Assembly: GCA_019925095.2 (NCBI GenBank)
Contig: CM034401.1
Span: forward strand, 18,384,338 to 18,448,337
From: Dendrolimus kikuchii
Lineage: Eukaryota; Arthropoda; Insecta; Lepidoptera; Lasiocampidae
Direction: 5' to 3'
Length of the DNA: 64,000 nucleotides
Below are positions 55,557 through 64,000 of this stretch, in pieces; the stretch's first letter is position 1; each line of letters begins with the position of its first letter. Below the pieces are notes generated by a model, which had not been told where the DNA came from, did not search any database, and saw only the letters and a program-made list of their open reading frames with translations. The translations under genes were made by a program, and so were the position numbers.

Positions 55557-55805
55557 ACATACCTATATGCATCCACACCACAGGCACATGCTCATATAAT
55601 TCATATATAACTTAAACCACTTGCATATTCTATAAACATTAGTGTCAGCTACTATATACTTGTATTTTTAAGCTGGAGGTGAGGGGTCAGGAGTGCCATA
55701 ATGACAGGATTCTTTTCCTAGTTTGGGCTCCCGACTTTTCCACCCATAGTTAAAAAATTCTCACTTTATTGTTATGTTTTGTGGAAAGGAAATAAATGAT
55801 GTTTA

Positions 55806-55985
55806 AATGTCTTATATAATAATAACAGCCCGTAAACGTCCCACTGCTGGGCTCGGGCCTCCCACTATAGGAGAATGGACAGTATACCCGCCTCGCTTCT
55901 CCAAAGCGGCTTGTCAGGTTTGACACATCAGTTATCTCCATGTGCAGGTTTCATCACGATGTTTTCCTTCACCGTTGTTAGCAAT
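55806..55985. mobile_element. Dispersed lepidopteran repeat (CCCACTGCTGGGC type)
   Basis: GCCCGTAAACGTCCCACTGC, TGGGCTCGGGCCTCCCAC, and later GCAGGTTTCATCACGATGTT then TTCCTTCACCG. I recognise this pair of blocks as a common lepidopteran retroelement 3' sequence, probably RTE-related. Orientation is not assigned. Confidence 0.6.
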
Positions 55986-56330
55986 GTTTTTCCGACAGAG
56001 TGTGACATTGTGTGACAAGCGGTGGGAGGGGTCCTAAATGTCGTGACGTCATATTTAAGCTTTAAAATACGAAAACGAAAAAATTCAAAATATTTCCAAC
56101 TCTATGTGTAGGAGCTATAAGTGTTTAAAGTGGAAATAAAATTAATTACGGAACTGCATTTTTTATTTAATAATTTATTGATGTATAATTGCAAAATATG
56201 TGATATCACACTCACAGAGAGGCAGGAGTCTCTTGAATGTGACTAGCTGTGACAATGACCGGGGACAGGTCAGACAAATCATGAAATTCGTGTGACGAAA
56301 TTTGTGGATGGCCCCTTAAGTACTCCGCCG
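55986..56330 (-). mobile_element. Non-autonomous DNA transposon remnant
   Basis: GTGTGACATTGTGTGACAAG, GGTGGGAGGGGTCCTAAATG, TCGTGACGTCATATTTAAG, and at the right end GTGTGACGAAATTTGTGGAT then GGCCCC. The complement of the right end (GGGGCCATCCACAAATTTCG) is a transposon end type common in insects. A matching left end is not clear, so it is probably truncated. Confidence 0.5.
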
Positions 56331-56480
56331 ACAATCATGAAATTTGACTTGGTCTGGCTTTAAAAATATTTGCCTCCTTTGCCTCAGTGTGTTGAGCTCT
56401 TTTCTAATACCCTCCTTAATTTTACTTTTCTTTCCTCAAAAAGTTGTGGAGTATATTATGGGGGATGGAGTTTCTAAATT

Positions 56481-56724
56481 AATAATAATAATAATCGGCA
56501 GACAAACACACCTATTGTATATCCCCAAATTAAGCAAGTTACGCTTGTGTTATGGGTAATATACAACGGACTACTCTGGGGCCGATCCCAGACACCCAGA
56601 CCATAGTAAATAACGGAGAAAATACGTTTCCGAAATTTACTATACCAGGAATCGAACCCAGAGTCTCTGCGTTGCAGTGAGCTACGCCGGCAAAGGCTTA
56701 GCCCGCTCAACCACAGAGGCCGTC
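56481..56724 (-). mobile_element. SINE-B, full-length copy (tRNA-derived)
   Basis: The minus strand has GACGGCCTCTGTGGTTGAGC (box A-like), GGTTCGATTCC (box B), then TTTCGGAAACGTATTTTCTC, GGTCTGGGTGTCTGGGATCG, AACACAAGCGTAACTTGC and a (TTA)n tail. The head is tRNA-like by promoter boxes. Closest relative in the window is 41086-41325. Confidence 0.85.
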
Positions 56725-56732
56725 AATTTAAC

Positions 56733-57035
56733 TAACCGTGCAGCAACGGAGAAAGAATACTTATTCCTGTGGTCGGGCGGCCTGTCGTAAGAGGTGACGA
56801 AACAACCGACAGCCAGATGGTAAGGCATTTGTCCGTCTGGATGGCTACCACCCCTGGTCTAGTGAATGCCGCCATAACAACCTTGACTTGTGTTTCCGCA
56901 TTAGGGTCCAGGTTCCAGTCCCATCTACGAGTACGGCAGCACATTGGTATACCTAGTGTTGCAAATGTTTATACGCGACGGTAACCACTTACCCTCACAG
57001 TTGGGCCATCAGCTTGTCTGCTATACTCTATATTT
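56733..57035 (+). mobile_element. SINE-A, diverged full-length copy
   Basis: AACCGTGCAGCAACGGAGAA to GCTATACTCTATATTTATG. The family order is preserved but many substitutions have accumulated and the A-tail is lost. It is an old copy directly beside SINE-B. Confidence 0.65.
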
Positions 57036-57148
57036 ATGAGTAATTACATTATGTTACTATTTTATATTAACGGACATCTGGTAATAAGATAGTTGACGAA
57101 AGGGTTATAACACAGGAGAAGCCTCTCAAGGAAAAAAAGGCGATAAGA

Positions 57149-57241
57149 AAGCAAACCCTATGGTTTGCTTGCTTGTTCTTCCTCCCACATCTTTTGACAC
57201 CGCTCTATAGCGGTCGCAAAAGACTTGGGAAGAAGAACAAG
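57149..57241. repeat. Two adjacent hairpins with the same CTAT loop
   Basis: AAGCAAACC-CTAT-GGTTTGCTT (57149-57170) is a perfect 9-bp stem. CTTGTTCTTCCTCCCACATC...GACTTGGGAAGAAGAACAAG (57172-57241) forms a 33-bp arm pair around CTAT with five mismatches by my count. Confidence 0.85.
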
Positions 57242-57249
57242 AAGAAAGC

Positions 57250-57615
57250 TGGACAAAGCAACTTATTCGGTTCGGTTCGGGATATAAACTACTACATAAT
57301 GCAGGTACTAAATGGCCATGGCTGCTTCCAGGACTACTTACGCAGGATTAGGAAAGTAGATACAGACACCTATCTATACTGCGAAAAAATGGACACCGTG
57401 GTGCATACTACTTTAGAATGCAAAAGATGGGAAGAGATGCAAAGAAAAGCCCAGACAAATTTAGGTGCCGAAATAGCAGCAATTACAATGTTGGATATAA
57501 TGCTAAAAAATGAAGGAAATTGGGATAATTTCAACAACATGATGACCGAAATTATGTCCAAAAAGGCTCGTGACGAAAGTAAAAATCCCTCTCTTCCCCG
57601 CTGTAGCGAAGTAAT
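57250..57615 (+). pseudogene. R1-clade LINE ORF2 C-terminal remnant
   Basis: The frame reads DINYYIMQVLNGHGCFQDYL, RRIRKVDTDTYLYCEK, VVHTTLECKRWEEMQRKAQ, then NLGAEIAAITMLDIM and a helical tail. The INYYxxQxLxGHGCFxxYLxR...C...H(T)xxxCxRW pattern is the C-terminal zinc-binding region that follows reverse transcriptase in R1-type LINEs. The first Cys of the usual CxxC pair is replaced here. It is cut by an antisense SINE-A copy at 57620, into which the frame runs on. Upstream reverse transcriptase is absent and replaced by hairpin DNA. Confidence 0.8.
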
Positions 57616-57619
57616 GTCT

Positions 57620-57942
57620 TTTATTTTTTTTTATTGCAGGAGATCAGCAGACAAGCAGACGGCCCACTTGATGGAAAGCGGTTACCATCGCCTATGGACA
57701 TTTGCAACAGCAAAGTTGCTACAAATGCGCTGCTGCTCTCTTAAGGGAAACTGGAACCTGGTCACTAATGCCGGAACACAACTCAAAGTTGTTATAGCGA
57801 CATACTTTAGACTAGGGGTGGTAGCCATCCAGTCGGGCAAATGCCCTACCACCTGGCTGTGGGTTGTTAAGTCGCCTCTTACGACAGGCCGCCCGGCCGT
57901 AGGAAATTGTATTCTTTCTCCGTTCCTGCACGAATAAAAAGT
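57620..57942 (-). mobile_element. SINE-A, full-length antisense copy
   Basis: TTTTTTTTTATTGCAGGAGA to TTCCTGCACGAATAAAAAG. The polypyrimidine run plus TTGCAG is acceptor-like. The antisense frame RRSADKQTAHLMESGYHRLW is open to the end and continues from the R1-type remnant without a stop. Confidence 0.85.
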
Positions 57943-57948
57943 TTAAAG

Positions 57949-58278
57949 TTTTTGGTATATATCACCGTAAAATTCATTCATTGCCATATGTCTCGTTGTG
58001 TAGTGGCCATATAAACGATTTTTCTTTCTTTCTATAGTAGTTTATTTTTTGATGACGCAGGAGGAATGTCTTTTCTTGGGACACCGTCCTCGGACCTGAG
58101 GGGAAGGCTTACCGAGGGATGTGTGGGACTCCTGATCGGTCGTATCCCCACCGTAGCCTCCAAGGGGAGGGGCGGGGGTGGTCGACCGTCAGATTATCCA
58201 CTAAACCTAACCTGCGCCCCTCTGCGCTTTTGCCCTACACCATCTAAGCCATGGGTATTACATCTGTGACACCCTAAC
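57949..58278 (+). repeat. Repeat D, copy 2 (near-identical to 36652-36981)
   Basis: 330 bp, the same length as copy 1 with about five substitutions (for example GTGGCCATA for GTGACCATA). It lies between two antisense SINE-A pieces. Confidence 0.85.
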
Positions 58279-58280
58279 CC

Positions 58281-58335
58281 TAACGCCCGGCCGCAAGAAA
58301 TTGTATTCTTTCTCCGTTCCTGCACGGATAAAATG
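58281..58335 (-). mobile_element. SINE-A 5'-end fragment
   Basis: CGCCCGGCCGCAAGAAATTG to TTCCTGCACGGATAAAA, the first 55 bp of the family in antisense, joined directly to repeat D. Confidence 0.7.
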
Positions 58336-58814
58336 TCTAATGGTATACCACTGCAGTGCGAGGTTAAAAAAAAATAAGATAGCTAAAAAGTTCACGGCAC
58401 GGACAGGTATGTGATTGATATTCGAGGCTTTGAATAGAGTAGCTGTACTCGATTTCATAATGAAAAAATACTCCTATCACGAAATGAAACTAAATAAAAA
58501 TTCAAATATTGAACAATCAGTCTTCATAATCAGGGAAATGTTCGTGTAATGACTACTCCCGAAGTAACATTTCGTCACTTAATTATTTTATGAATATAAA
58601 TTTCCGTTTTAAGTACTGGTTCCGTTGTTAATTACTTAGCGAGCAGCACTATTCATCACGATTACACTAAATTTACACTTTTTTCTCATTACGGCAATAA
58701 ACGCAAATTACGGAATTTCCGAAATTACTGATAATTGAATTTTTTTAATGCTGTTATTTCATTGTTTAGGACTTGAAGTTTCTTTGCAAGTACTTTCTCC
58801 AGTTTTTAGTTTAG
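58336..58814. other. No gene seen
   Basis: AT-rich sequence with no recognised feature. Confidence 0.5.
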
Positions 58815-59128
58815 TTTTATCCGTGCAGGGACGAAGAAAGAATACAATTTCCAGCAGCCGGGCGGCCTATCGTTGGAGGTGACAAAACAACCCACAACCA
58901 GGTGGTAGGGTATTTGCACGTCTGGATAGCTACCATCTCTGGTCTAGAGTGTGCCGGTATAACAACATTGAGTTGAGTTCCGGCATTAGTGGCTAGGTAC
59001 CAGTATCCCTTAAGAGAGCAGCAGCGCATTTGTAAGCACCTTTGGTGTTTCAAATGTCCATAGGTGGTAACCAGCTTCCATCAGGTCGGCCGTCTGCCTG
59101 TCTGCTGAACGAATGCAATAAAAAAAAA
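58815..59128 (+). mobile_element. SINE-A, full-length copy
   Basis: TTTTATCCGTGCAGGGACGA to GAATGCAATAAAAAAAAAG. Moderately diverged. Confidence 0.8.
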
Positions 59129-59191
59129 GTTCAGTCCAGTTCTTCCAGTCTGTTCTCCAGTCTATCTGCTAGAAGTTTTGGCAAACACAAT

Positions 59192-59361
59192 ACATACATA
59201 CATACATACATAACTTCACGCCAGTTCCCTTGCGGGGTAGGCATGATGAACAGAGCGCCATTTAGGCTTATTCTTACCCACCTCACTTGCTTCTTTGACA
59301 TTCATAACTCTTGTCATGCACGCTCATCTGTTCTTAAGGCTCCTGACATCACCTTCTGCAA
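59192..59361 (-). mobile_element. RTE-like LINE 3' end, truncated
   Basis: (CATA)n tail, CTTCACGCCAGTTCCCTTGC, and antisense of the C-terminal coding end to TCCTGACATCACCTTCTGC. Confidence 0.75.
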
Positions 59362-60583
59362 ACACAATACATCGCCAAATACCTAATAAGACAATAAACG
59401 AAGAAACATTCATTTAAAAAACAATGTCATTTGCTAAGTGTTACCTGCAACACAAGCTGAGCCCCTTTCGCTTATTCGTATTACGGAAATAATAAGTATC
59501 AAAATAAAGTGGAACTTTATGCTATATCTTAAGCAACCATTATATCTAGGCACGTGTCAGTGTGCTTACTCGTGAACGTCTCTCGTCGTTCGTTTTCGAT
59601 GTAGAACCCCTTTAGCTTTATATTTTTTTTATATTTAAGTGCATTTTCCATCGTGTGTTTCATTTATTTCTGTGTATTATAGACTTTATAATTGTAGTTT
59701 TTTGAAGAATTCTTTGTTCTTTCTTTCTTCTATCTGAAACTGCATCGACTCTTTCGGACTGGTCGGAAACGACGAAAGTCTTTTGAGAGGAAGGCTTCTG
59801 TTTCATTAAGCGATTCCCCAAAAGCTGCCGCTTTAAGCCCCCTTTATAGTCATGATAATACAGATGTGAACATTGGCTAACAGCTAACGAAGTACTCGTA
59901 AACACATGTAATTATATTATCACCATGTACTTCAAGATGTGTTTATATAACGTTAATTATTAACGAGAGTATTCGATTACGTGGGTTACAGTAATCTAAG
60001 TACTCGATTGGAGTGGAACGCGACTGTCTGTTATTATGTATAATTAATTGCCTTTGAGAAAATTGGTAGGGCCGCAGAATAACAGATTAACTTAACTGTG
60101 TTTGCGACTCTATTTCGAGCTGAATTGCAGACATGTGCAGACCTATATATATTAATATTTTCTAAGTCCTCTAAAATATAGAAATGGAACATCCACAAAA
60201 AAATTAAATTGAATTAATTAGTCCTTCAAATTTTCATTGAAATCTTTTGAGCTACTTCGGAGTCTACTAGAAACAAATTTTCAAGCAAACGAAATGACTT
60301 AAAATGGTTATTTTAATTAGCCAGCGTATTAATTCTAAATTATACTGAAACATTGGAACTTATTGTTAAATTACAAACAGAAACTTCAATTTTACTTCTT
60401 GTTAATAGGTAAAACGAAGTTTAATATTGTAACATTAGAAAAGTAATATATTGGACATTTTTCATCGTTGTTCAATCTCTCAAAAGACGTTTAAAGTAAT
60501 TTTATTTATTACTATAATCTTATTTTTTCCATATACCTTCTAAGCAAAATATAATTAGCGTATCTTAAAAGAGACTTCTAAGA
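59362..60583. other. No gene seen
   Basis: A 1.2-kb AT-rich stretch. An 81-codon minus frame at 59660-59905 has no recognised motif. Confidence 0.5.
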
Positions 60584-60943
60584 TGCGTTCTTAAACGTCG
60601 TTCGACGACGCCCGATGACATGATAGACGTTCACAACCCTCATTGCATAAATAATAATAATTATTATTATCTGACAGTTGACATTTGTCTTCAAGCACAT
60701 TTGGAGGTTACCTTACAATCATTACATGTCTTTTGTAAATATATAAAAGTTTAACTGAACTGTGCTAATTATATTAATGTACTCTGTATCTGTTAGTCTA
60801 TTATGAATTTAAGAAAACAAAATTTTATGTCAAATGTCTTAATGACAGTGACGGATGGGTACAGCGCCGTTCTTAAACGTCGGATGACGGACGGTGCTCG
60901 CCATAGGGCGATGATCTGTCGTCGGGCGACGTTTAAGAACGCA
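60584..60943. mobile_element. MITE, 360 bp, with an extra inverted copy of its end
   Basis: The left end TGCGTTCTTAAACGTCG and right end CGACGTTTAAGAACGCA are perfect inverted repeats over 17 bp; after two mismatches, CGACGAC and GTCGTCG extend them. A second TTCTTAAACGTCGGATGACG copy at about 60872 forms a hairpin with the right end. No coding capacity. The superfamily is unclear and no target duplication is evident. Confidence 0.7.
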
Positions 60944-61036
60944 CTCCTGATGAAATGAGTTTTGAGAAATCATCTTTTTAATTAATAACATTTCTATTTT
61001 CTTAAGTTTTCGCAACTTGTATACATAATAAAACTA

Positions 61037-61735
61037 CGTTTTAACGGTTTTAAGCGCGGTAATTTTATTTGATTTTGGTTTTTCCGACGTTTCGGCCACT
61101 TTTCAGTGGCCGTGATCACGGAAGACAAAGATGTCAAGTGTCAACGAGTATTGTTAAAGTTTTATTTAGCCTACCGCCAACTTGTCAATTTTAATTATTT
61201 ACTTTTAATTTTGTTTATGGTTATTATTATTACATTATTTACTCTATGGCAAGTACCACCTGTTTGGGATCCAATCATCAAAACTATTAAGACCCAAACC
61301 CAGCAAAAACCAGCTGCCAGACCTCAAGACACTGTGAGCTCTTTCTGCGTACAACGGAACACAAACCAACTGGACTGATAATTACTTTTATTTTTCCTTC
61401 CACCCCATTTTAATATTACATAAAATTATTAGAGCTAGGCATGTTTGCTGAAGAGTTTCTTGCGCCGCTTCTTCTCTTCAAGCCATAACATGTTGCGAAG
61501 CGGTAGTAAATTAGATTAGGCTCTCATAGAGTAAATAATAACCATAAACAAAATTAAAAGTAAATAATTAAAATTGAAAAGTTGGCGGTAGGCTAAATAA
61601 AACTTTAACAATACTCGTTGACACTTGACATCTTTGTCTTCCGTGATCACGGCCACTGAAAAGTGGCCGAAACGTCGAAAAAACCAATATCAAATAAAAT
61701 TACCGCGCTTAAAATCGTTAAAACGAAGTTCTTCA
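61037..61735. mobile_element. Foldback element with about 211-nt arms
   Basis: The left arm 61037-61248 and right arm 61525-61735 are inverted copies: CGTTTTAACGGTTTTAAGCG pairs with CGCTTAAAATCGTTAAAACG, GTGATCACGGAAGACAAAGA with TCTTTGTCTTCCGTGATCAC, and TTACTCTATG with CATAGAGTAA. The 276-bp spacer contains a repeat-G-like fragment (GAGTTTCTTGCGCCGCTTCT, 61452-61471) and no transposase. The family also includes 1-216, 6035-7360 and 39063-39245. Confidence 0.85.
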
Positions 61736-62290
61736 AGTACTTCATTCGTCACTTCCGAAATTCACATAGAATAACACAATCAGTACATCTATATATTGTT
61801 TCATCTTGGTAGATCATTTTCGTAGATTACAAACGGGATTTTTGCAATGTTTTTGTTTGTGACTTTTTGGTCACGTGAGAGGTGATGCGCTCCAGGCCCC
61901 CGCGGACCCAGGGTTTCGATTTACCTATTTATTATTTATCCAAAAAATTGTCTTGTAAGGAACAACAGGGTACAAATGAAAGCTTCCTTAACTTGTGTCT
62001 CGTTTTTATTGTTATACAAGTTTTAAGAGCACTGAATGAAAATATTGAAAAGACTCGTGTTTTGTGGCCCGTCGATTATAGAAACATTAAACTTAATTAT
62101 AAGATTCGATGCCCGTAACATGATATCATAAATACTCCAGCTTGTTTGTTCATACGGTACAGGTTTGATTATAGGATTCAAAGGCAATATCTAAGAAACT
62201 TTAGACATGTATGTGTGGACTAATTAATTAAACTACATCTCTATCTTCTATGTATGATATAATATATCAAATACCTAGAAAGGTTGAATT
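61736..62290. other. No gene seen
   Basis: AT-rich sequence. A 78-codon frame (61882-62118) has no recognised motif. Confidence 0.5.
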
Positions 62291-62820
62291 TTAAATTTGT
62301 TTTTTTTTTTTTAATATTAAATAGGTTTGCATTTGACAACGATCACGTCCAATGCCGGACGATGATGCGGTCGAAGATGGAGCACGCTTACCTAGATAGT
62401 ACCTATGTACACGAGACTTGAACATACCCGGATTGTACTTTTCGGGAAACATGGACTCTGGTAATGCATTCCACAATTCTGCCGTACGCAGAAGGAACGT
62501 GGAGGAGAAACGTTTTTTTTTTTATTATGTCCTCTCTCCGGACGAACTTGATTGCCCGGGCTGTTCACTATATTTTATGTTTTCTAGATATATGTATATA
62601 TATTTTTTTTATTCTTTTTGGTTTTTTATGCCTTTTGTCTTTTTTTATCTTATTTTTTTTCCCGTTCTTTATTAGAAAAATATTACAAGGTCAGGAGAAA
62701 CGTTTAGTATGCATTGGTAGCGTTTCCACTGTGAAACGATGGCGTAGACCAGAGCGTCTTGTGGTCCGAAGATGGAATGGTGTAGGGGTAATCAGGTCAA
62801 ACAGTTCATCCGCACACATA
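62291..62820 (-). pseudogene. LINE ORF2 C-terminal remnant split by an insertion
   Basis: On the minus strand the part at 62291-62503 reads TAELWNALPESMFPEKYNPG, MFKSRVHRYYLGKRAPS, GRDR. The part at 62706-62820 reads PFHLRTTRRSGLRHRFTVET. The two parts are in the same frame once the 177-bp insertion and one copy of its target duplication are discounted. This is a typical LINE ORF2 tail, related to the stubs at 12980-13400 and 14448-14550. No catalytic domain remains. Confidence 0.75.
62504..62705 (-). mobile_element. 177-bp insertion flanked by a target duplication of 12-13 bp
   Basis: GGAGAAACGTTT occurs at 62504-62515 and 62694-62705, and the base before each copy is also A, giving 13 bp. 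The insert is very T-rich on the plus strand and starts with a T-run, so on the minus strand it ends in poly(A). This suggests retroposition. Contents (GTCCTCTCTCCGGACGAAC, GATTGCCCGGGCTG) match nothing else in the window. Confidence 0.8.
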
Positions 62821-63630
62821 ACATACAATTATTACAATTTATGTACGTTTCTCTTTATACATCTGCTCTCGTGTAGACGTATGGTGTGCAAATGTATGAC
62901 ATGTCCTCATTTCCGTCAATTTGTCCTCCCCTCCTCCCTCACCCACGAATGTCCTCCTTTTCCAAATACAAATTACGCGCCTAGATCTTTTGAACTTTGA
63001 CCCACACTAAACTCAACACACAACAAGCGTTTTTTATAACTATATACTAAGAAATGGCGATATTTTGTCTAAAATAGGAAGTTTAGATAAATATGTTAAA
63101 TAAATAAAACATAAAAAATATGCCTAGTTTCATTTATTTAACTATGTTCTCCTTTTTTTCAGAAGTCCTTCATTTTATACTAAATATCGCGAATCAGCTC
63201 CCTTTTTCATTTTTTTTATTTGGCAACCCTACCCTTGCGTGTAATGAAAAGCGTGGATGTTTTGTGGAAACTAACACAGTGTTAGGTTATATCTCACGTT
63301 AAGACTTAGGGTGTTATATCCTGAAATATGATAGTGTTTTTTTTTTGTAAACTGGAATAAAGCGGTCACAAATAAAAACACCGGAACAAACAGTAAATTA
63401 CAAATCTATGTTTTAAGGGCTTTCCACATTCTCGTGTGGTTCTCGCGCTAACCTTTAGTATTCAGTTTGATATGAAAAAGTTATAACGATTATAATAAGA
63501 AAGAATAGTTTAAAACCATTCTGAAATTTGTGGTTTGTCTTTAAGGTAATTAAAATTACAGGTAAACGCCGATTTGTTATACGAAATAAACACATATACA
63601 TAGTATTATGTCAATCAAATTATATCTACA
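62821..63630. other. No gene seen
   Basis: AT-rich sequence with no recognised feature. Confidence 0.5.
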
Positions 63631-64000
63631 CTAGGATATGCCTGCGACTTCCTCTACGCTTGGCTTAAAATTCCCTCGAGATTCTCGGGACACAAAGTAC
63701 CGCAGCATTTAAAAATGAATGTAAGCTATCGTGATTAGTGAAAACTGTGTCGGAATAAGCTACTCTTTATGTACCCGACACCCTTTATGTAGTTACAAAA
63801 CAACTACAAAACTAGCGGTTTGTAGTTGTTTTGTAACTACAAACCGCTTCTGGGAAAATTCCCAGGGGATTCTCGAGATAAAAACTAGCGCAGATTTTAA
63901 GTTTAAGAATTTTCTGTTGATCAACGAAAATCGCATTGAAATCGGCCCAGTAGTTTTTACGTAAATCCCGAACAAACAGGCAAGAAATCTAAAAAAAATT
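63631..64000 (-). mobile_element. Helitron-like remnant running off the window
   Basis: Plus strand A|CTAGGATATGCCTGCGACTT at the left; GAAATCGGCCCAGTAGTTTT and CCCGAACAAACAGGCAAGAA at the right are typical of the Helitron interiors here. The A|TC end would lie beyond the window. Confidence 0.55.
63789..63848. repeat. Overlapping alternative palindromes
   Basis: The arm GTAGTTACAAAACAACTAC plus AAA (63789-63810) is the perfect inverse of 63819-63840 (22 bp, loop ACTAGCGG). AGCGGTTTGTAGTT (63814-63827) is also the perfect inverse of 63835-63848. The two stems share bases and cannot form together. Confidence 0.9.

Larger units (their letters stand above)
50830..55805 (+). mobile_element. Apparently intact non-LTR retrotransposon (LINE), about 5 kb
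   Basis: It has a 5' UTR from roughly GAGTCGGACAGTGAGGTC (about 50838), ORF1 (51039-51956), a 372-bp gap, ORF2 (52329-55289) and a 3' UTR of about 515 bp. The 3' UTR holds a CA-rich tract at 55336-55556 and ends near GGAAATAAATGATGTTT. Endonuclease type and domain order place it in the Jockey/CR1-like super-group; I cannot fix the clade by eye. There is no obvious poly(A) and I could not find a target-site duplication, so both ends are approximate. Confidence 0.85.

Noticed and set aside
55296..55610. Frames of Val/Cys or His/Thr repeats
   Set aside because: They are the CA-rich tract read as protein.
58270..58284. CCCTAACCCTAAC, telomere-like
   Set aside because: Only two units, of 6 bp and not the insect TTAGG type, at the edge of repeat D.
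61106..61378. 90-codon frame with a hydrophobic segment
   Set aside because: It has no ATG at its start, and its first half is the foldback arm itself.
62464..63000. 178-codon plus frame
   Set aside because: It is Phe/Ile/Leu-rich only because of the T-rich insertion and is antisense to the LINE remnant.

Overview
This window looks like AT-rich intergenic or intronic DNA from an insect, most likely a moth or butterfly. The evidence is the repeat content. There are many Helitrons ending in the lepidopteran-type tail GACGAAGTCGCGGGC...CTAG|T. There are degenerate RTE-like LINE 3' ends with (TATG)n tails, an R1-clade LINE remnant, tRNA-derived SINEs, and a LINE whose ORF1 has the FP25K-like fold common in Lepidoptera. 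I found no exon, tRNA, rRNA or other host gene that I can support. Nearly every open frame of 60-170 codons is a repeat read in some frame or a chance frame in AT-rich DNA.

The only intact genes belong to one non-LTR retrotransposon at about 50.83-55.80 kb. It has ORF1 (51039-51956, coiled coil plus FP-like C-terminal region) and ORF2 (52329-55289, APE-type endonuclease plus reverse transcriptase). All catalytic motifs I know to look for are present and there is no stop or frameshift, so it looks recent and possibly competent. A long CA-rich tract lies in its 3' UTR.

Layout. 0-8 kb: an arm of a foldback repeat, RTE-like LINE 3' ends including a young 618-bp tandem duplication (3.79-5.21 kb), short retroposons (called SINE-A here), a 9-bp minisatellite and a 1.3-kb foldback element. 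8-20 kb: sparse, with a solo LTR (9.56-10.09), LINE stubs, two Helitrons, a 330-bp repeat present twice and a 200-bp MITE. 20-31 kb: a hAT-like MITE, a truncated R1-like insertion with a 13-bp target duplication, an 80-bp palindromic MITE, and a 66-bp tandem repeat ending in its own inverted copy (27.89-28.42). 31-46 kb: Helitrons, SINEs, a second solo LTR (39.41-39.88), a near-perfect 183-bp hairpin (39.06-39.25) and another MITE. 46-50 kb: LINE stub and Helitrons interrupted by SINE-A copies and by each other. 50-59 kb: the intact LINE, an R1-type LINE remnant, and dense SINEs. 59-64 kb: MITE, a 700-bp foldback element, a LINE remnant split by a 177-bp insertion with a 13-bp duplication, and a Helitron remnant with overlapping palindromes.

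The recurring theme is inverted-repeat architecture: foldback elements from 80 bp to 1.3 kb, self-complementary tandem repeats, and nested insertions that give a relative order of events. Family names SINE-A, B and C and repeats D, E, F and G are labels made for this window. Whether these repeats are already in a repeat library could not be checked here. Boundaries of degenerate repeats are estimates.
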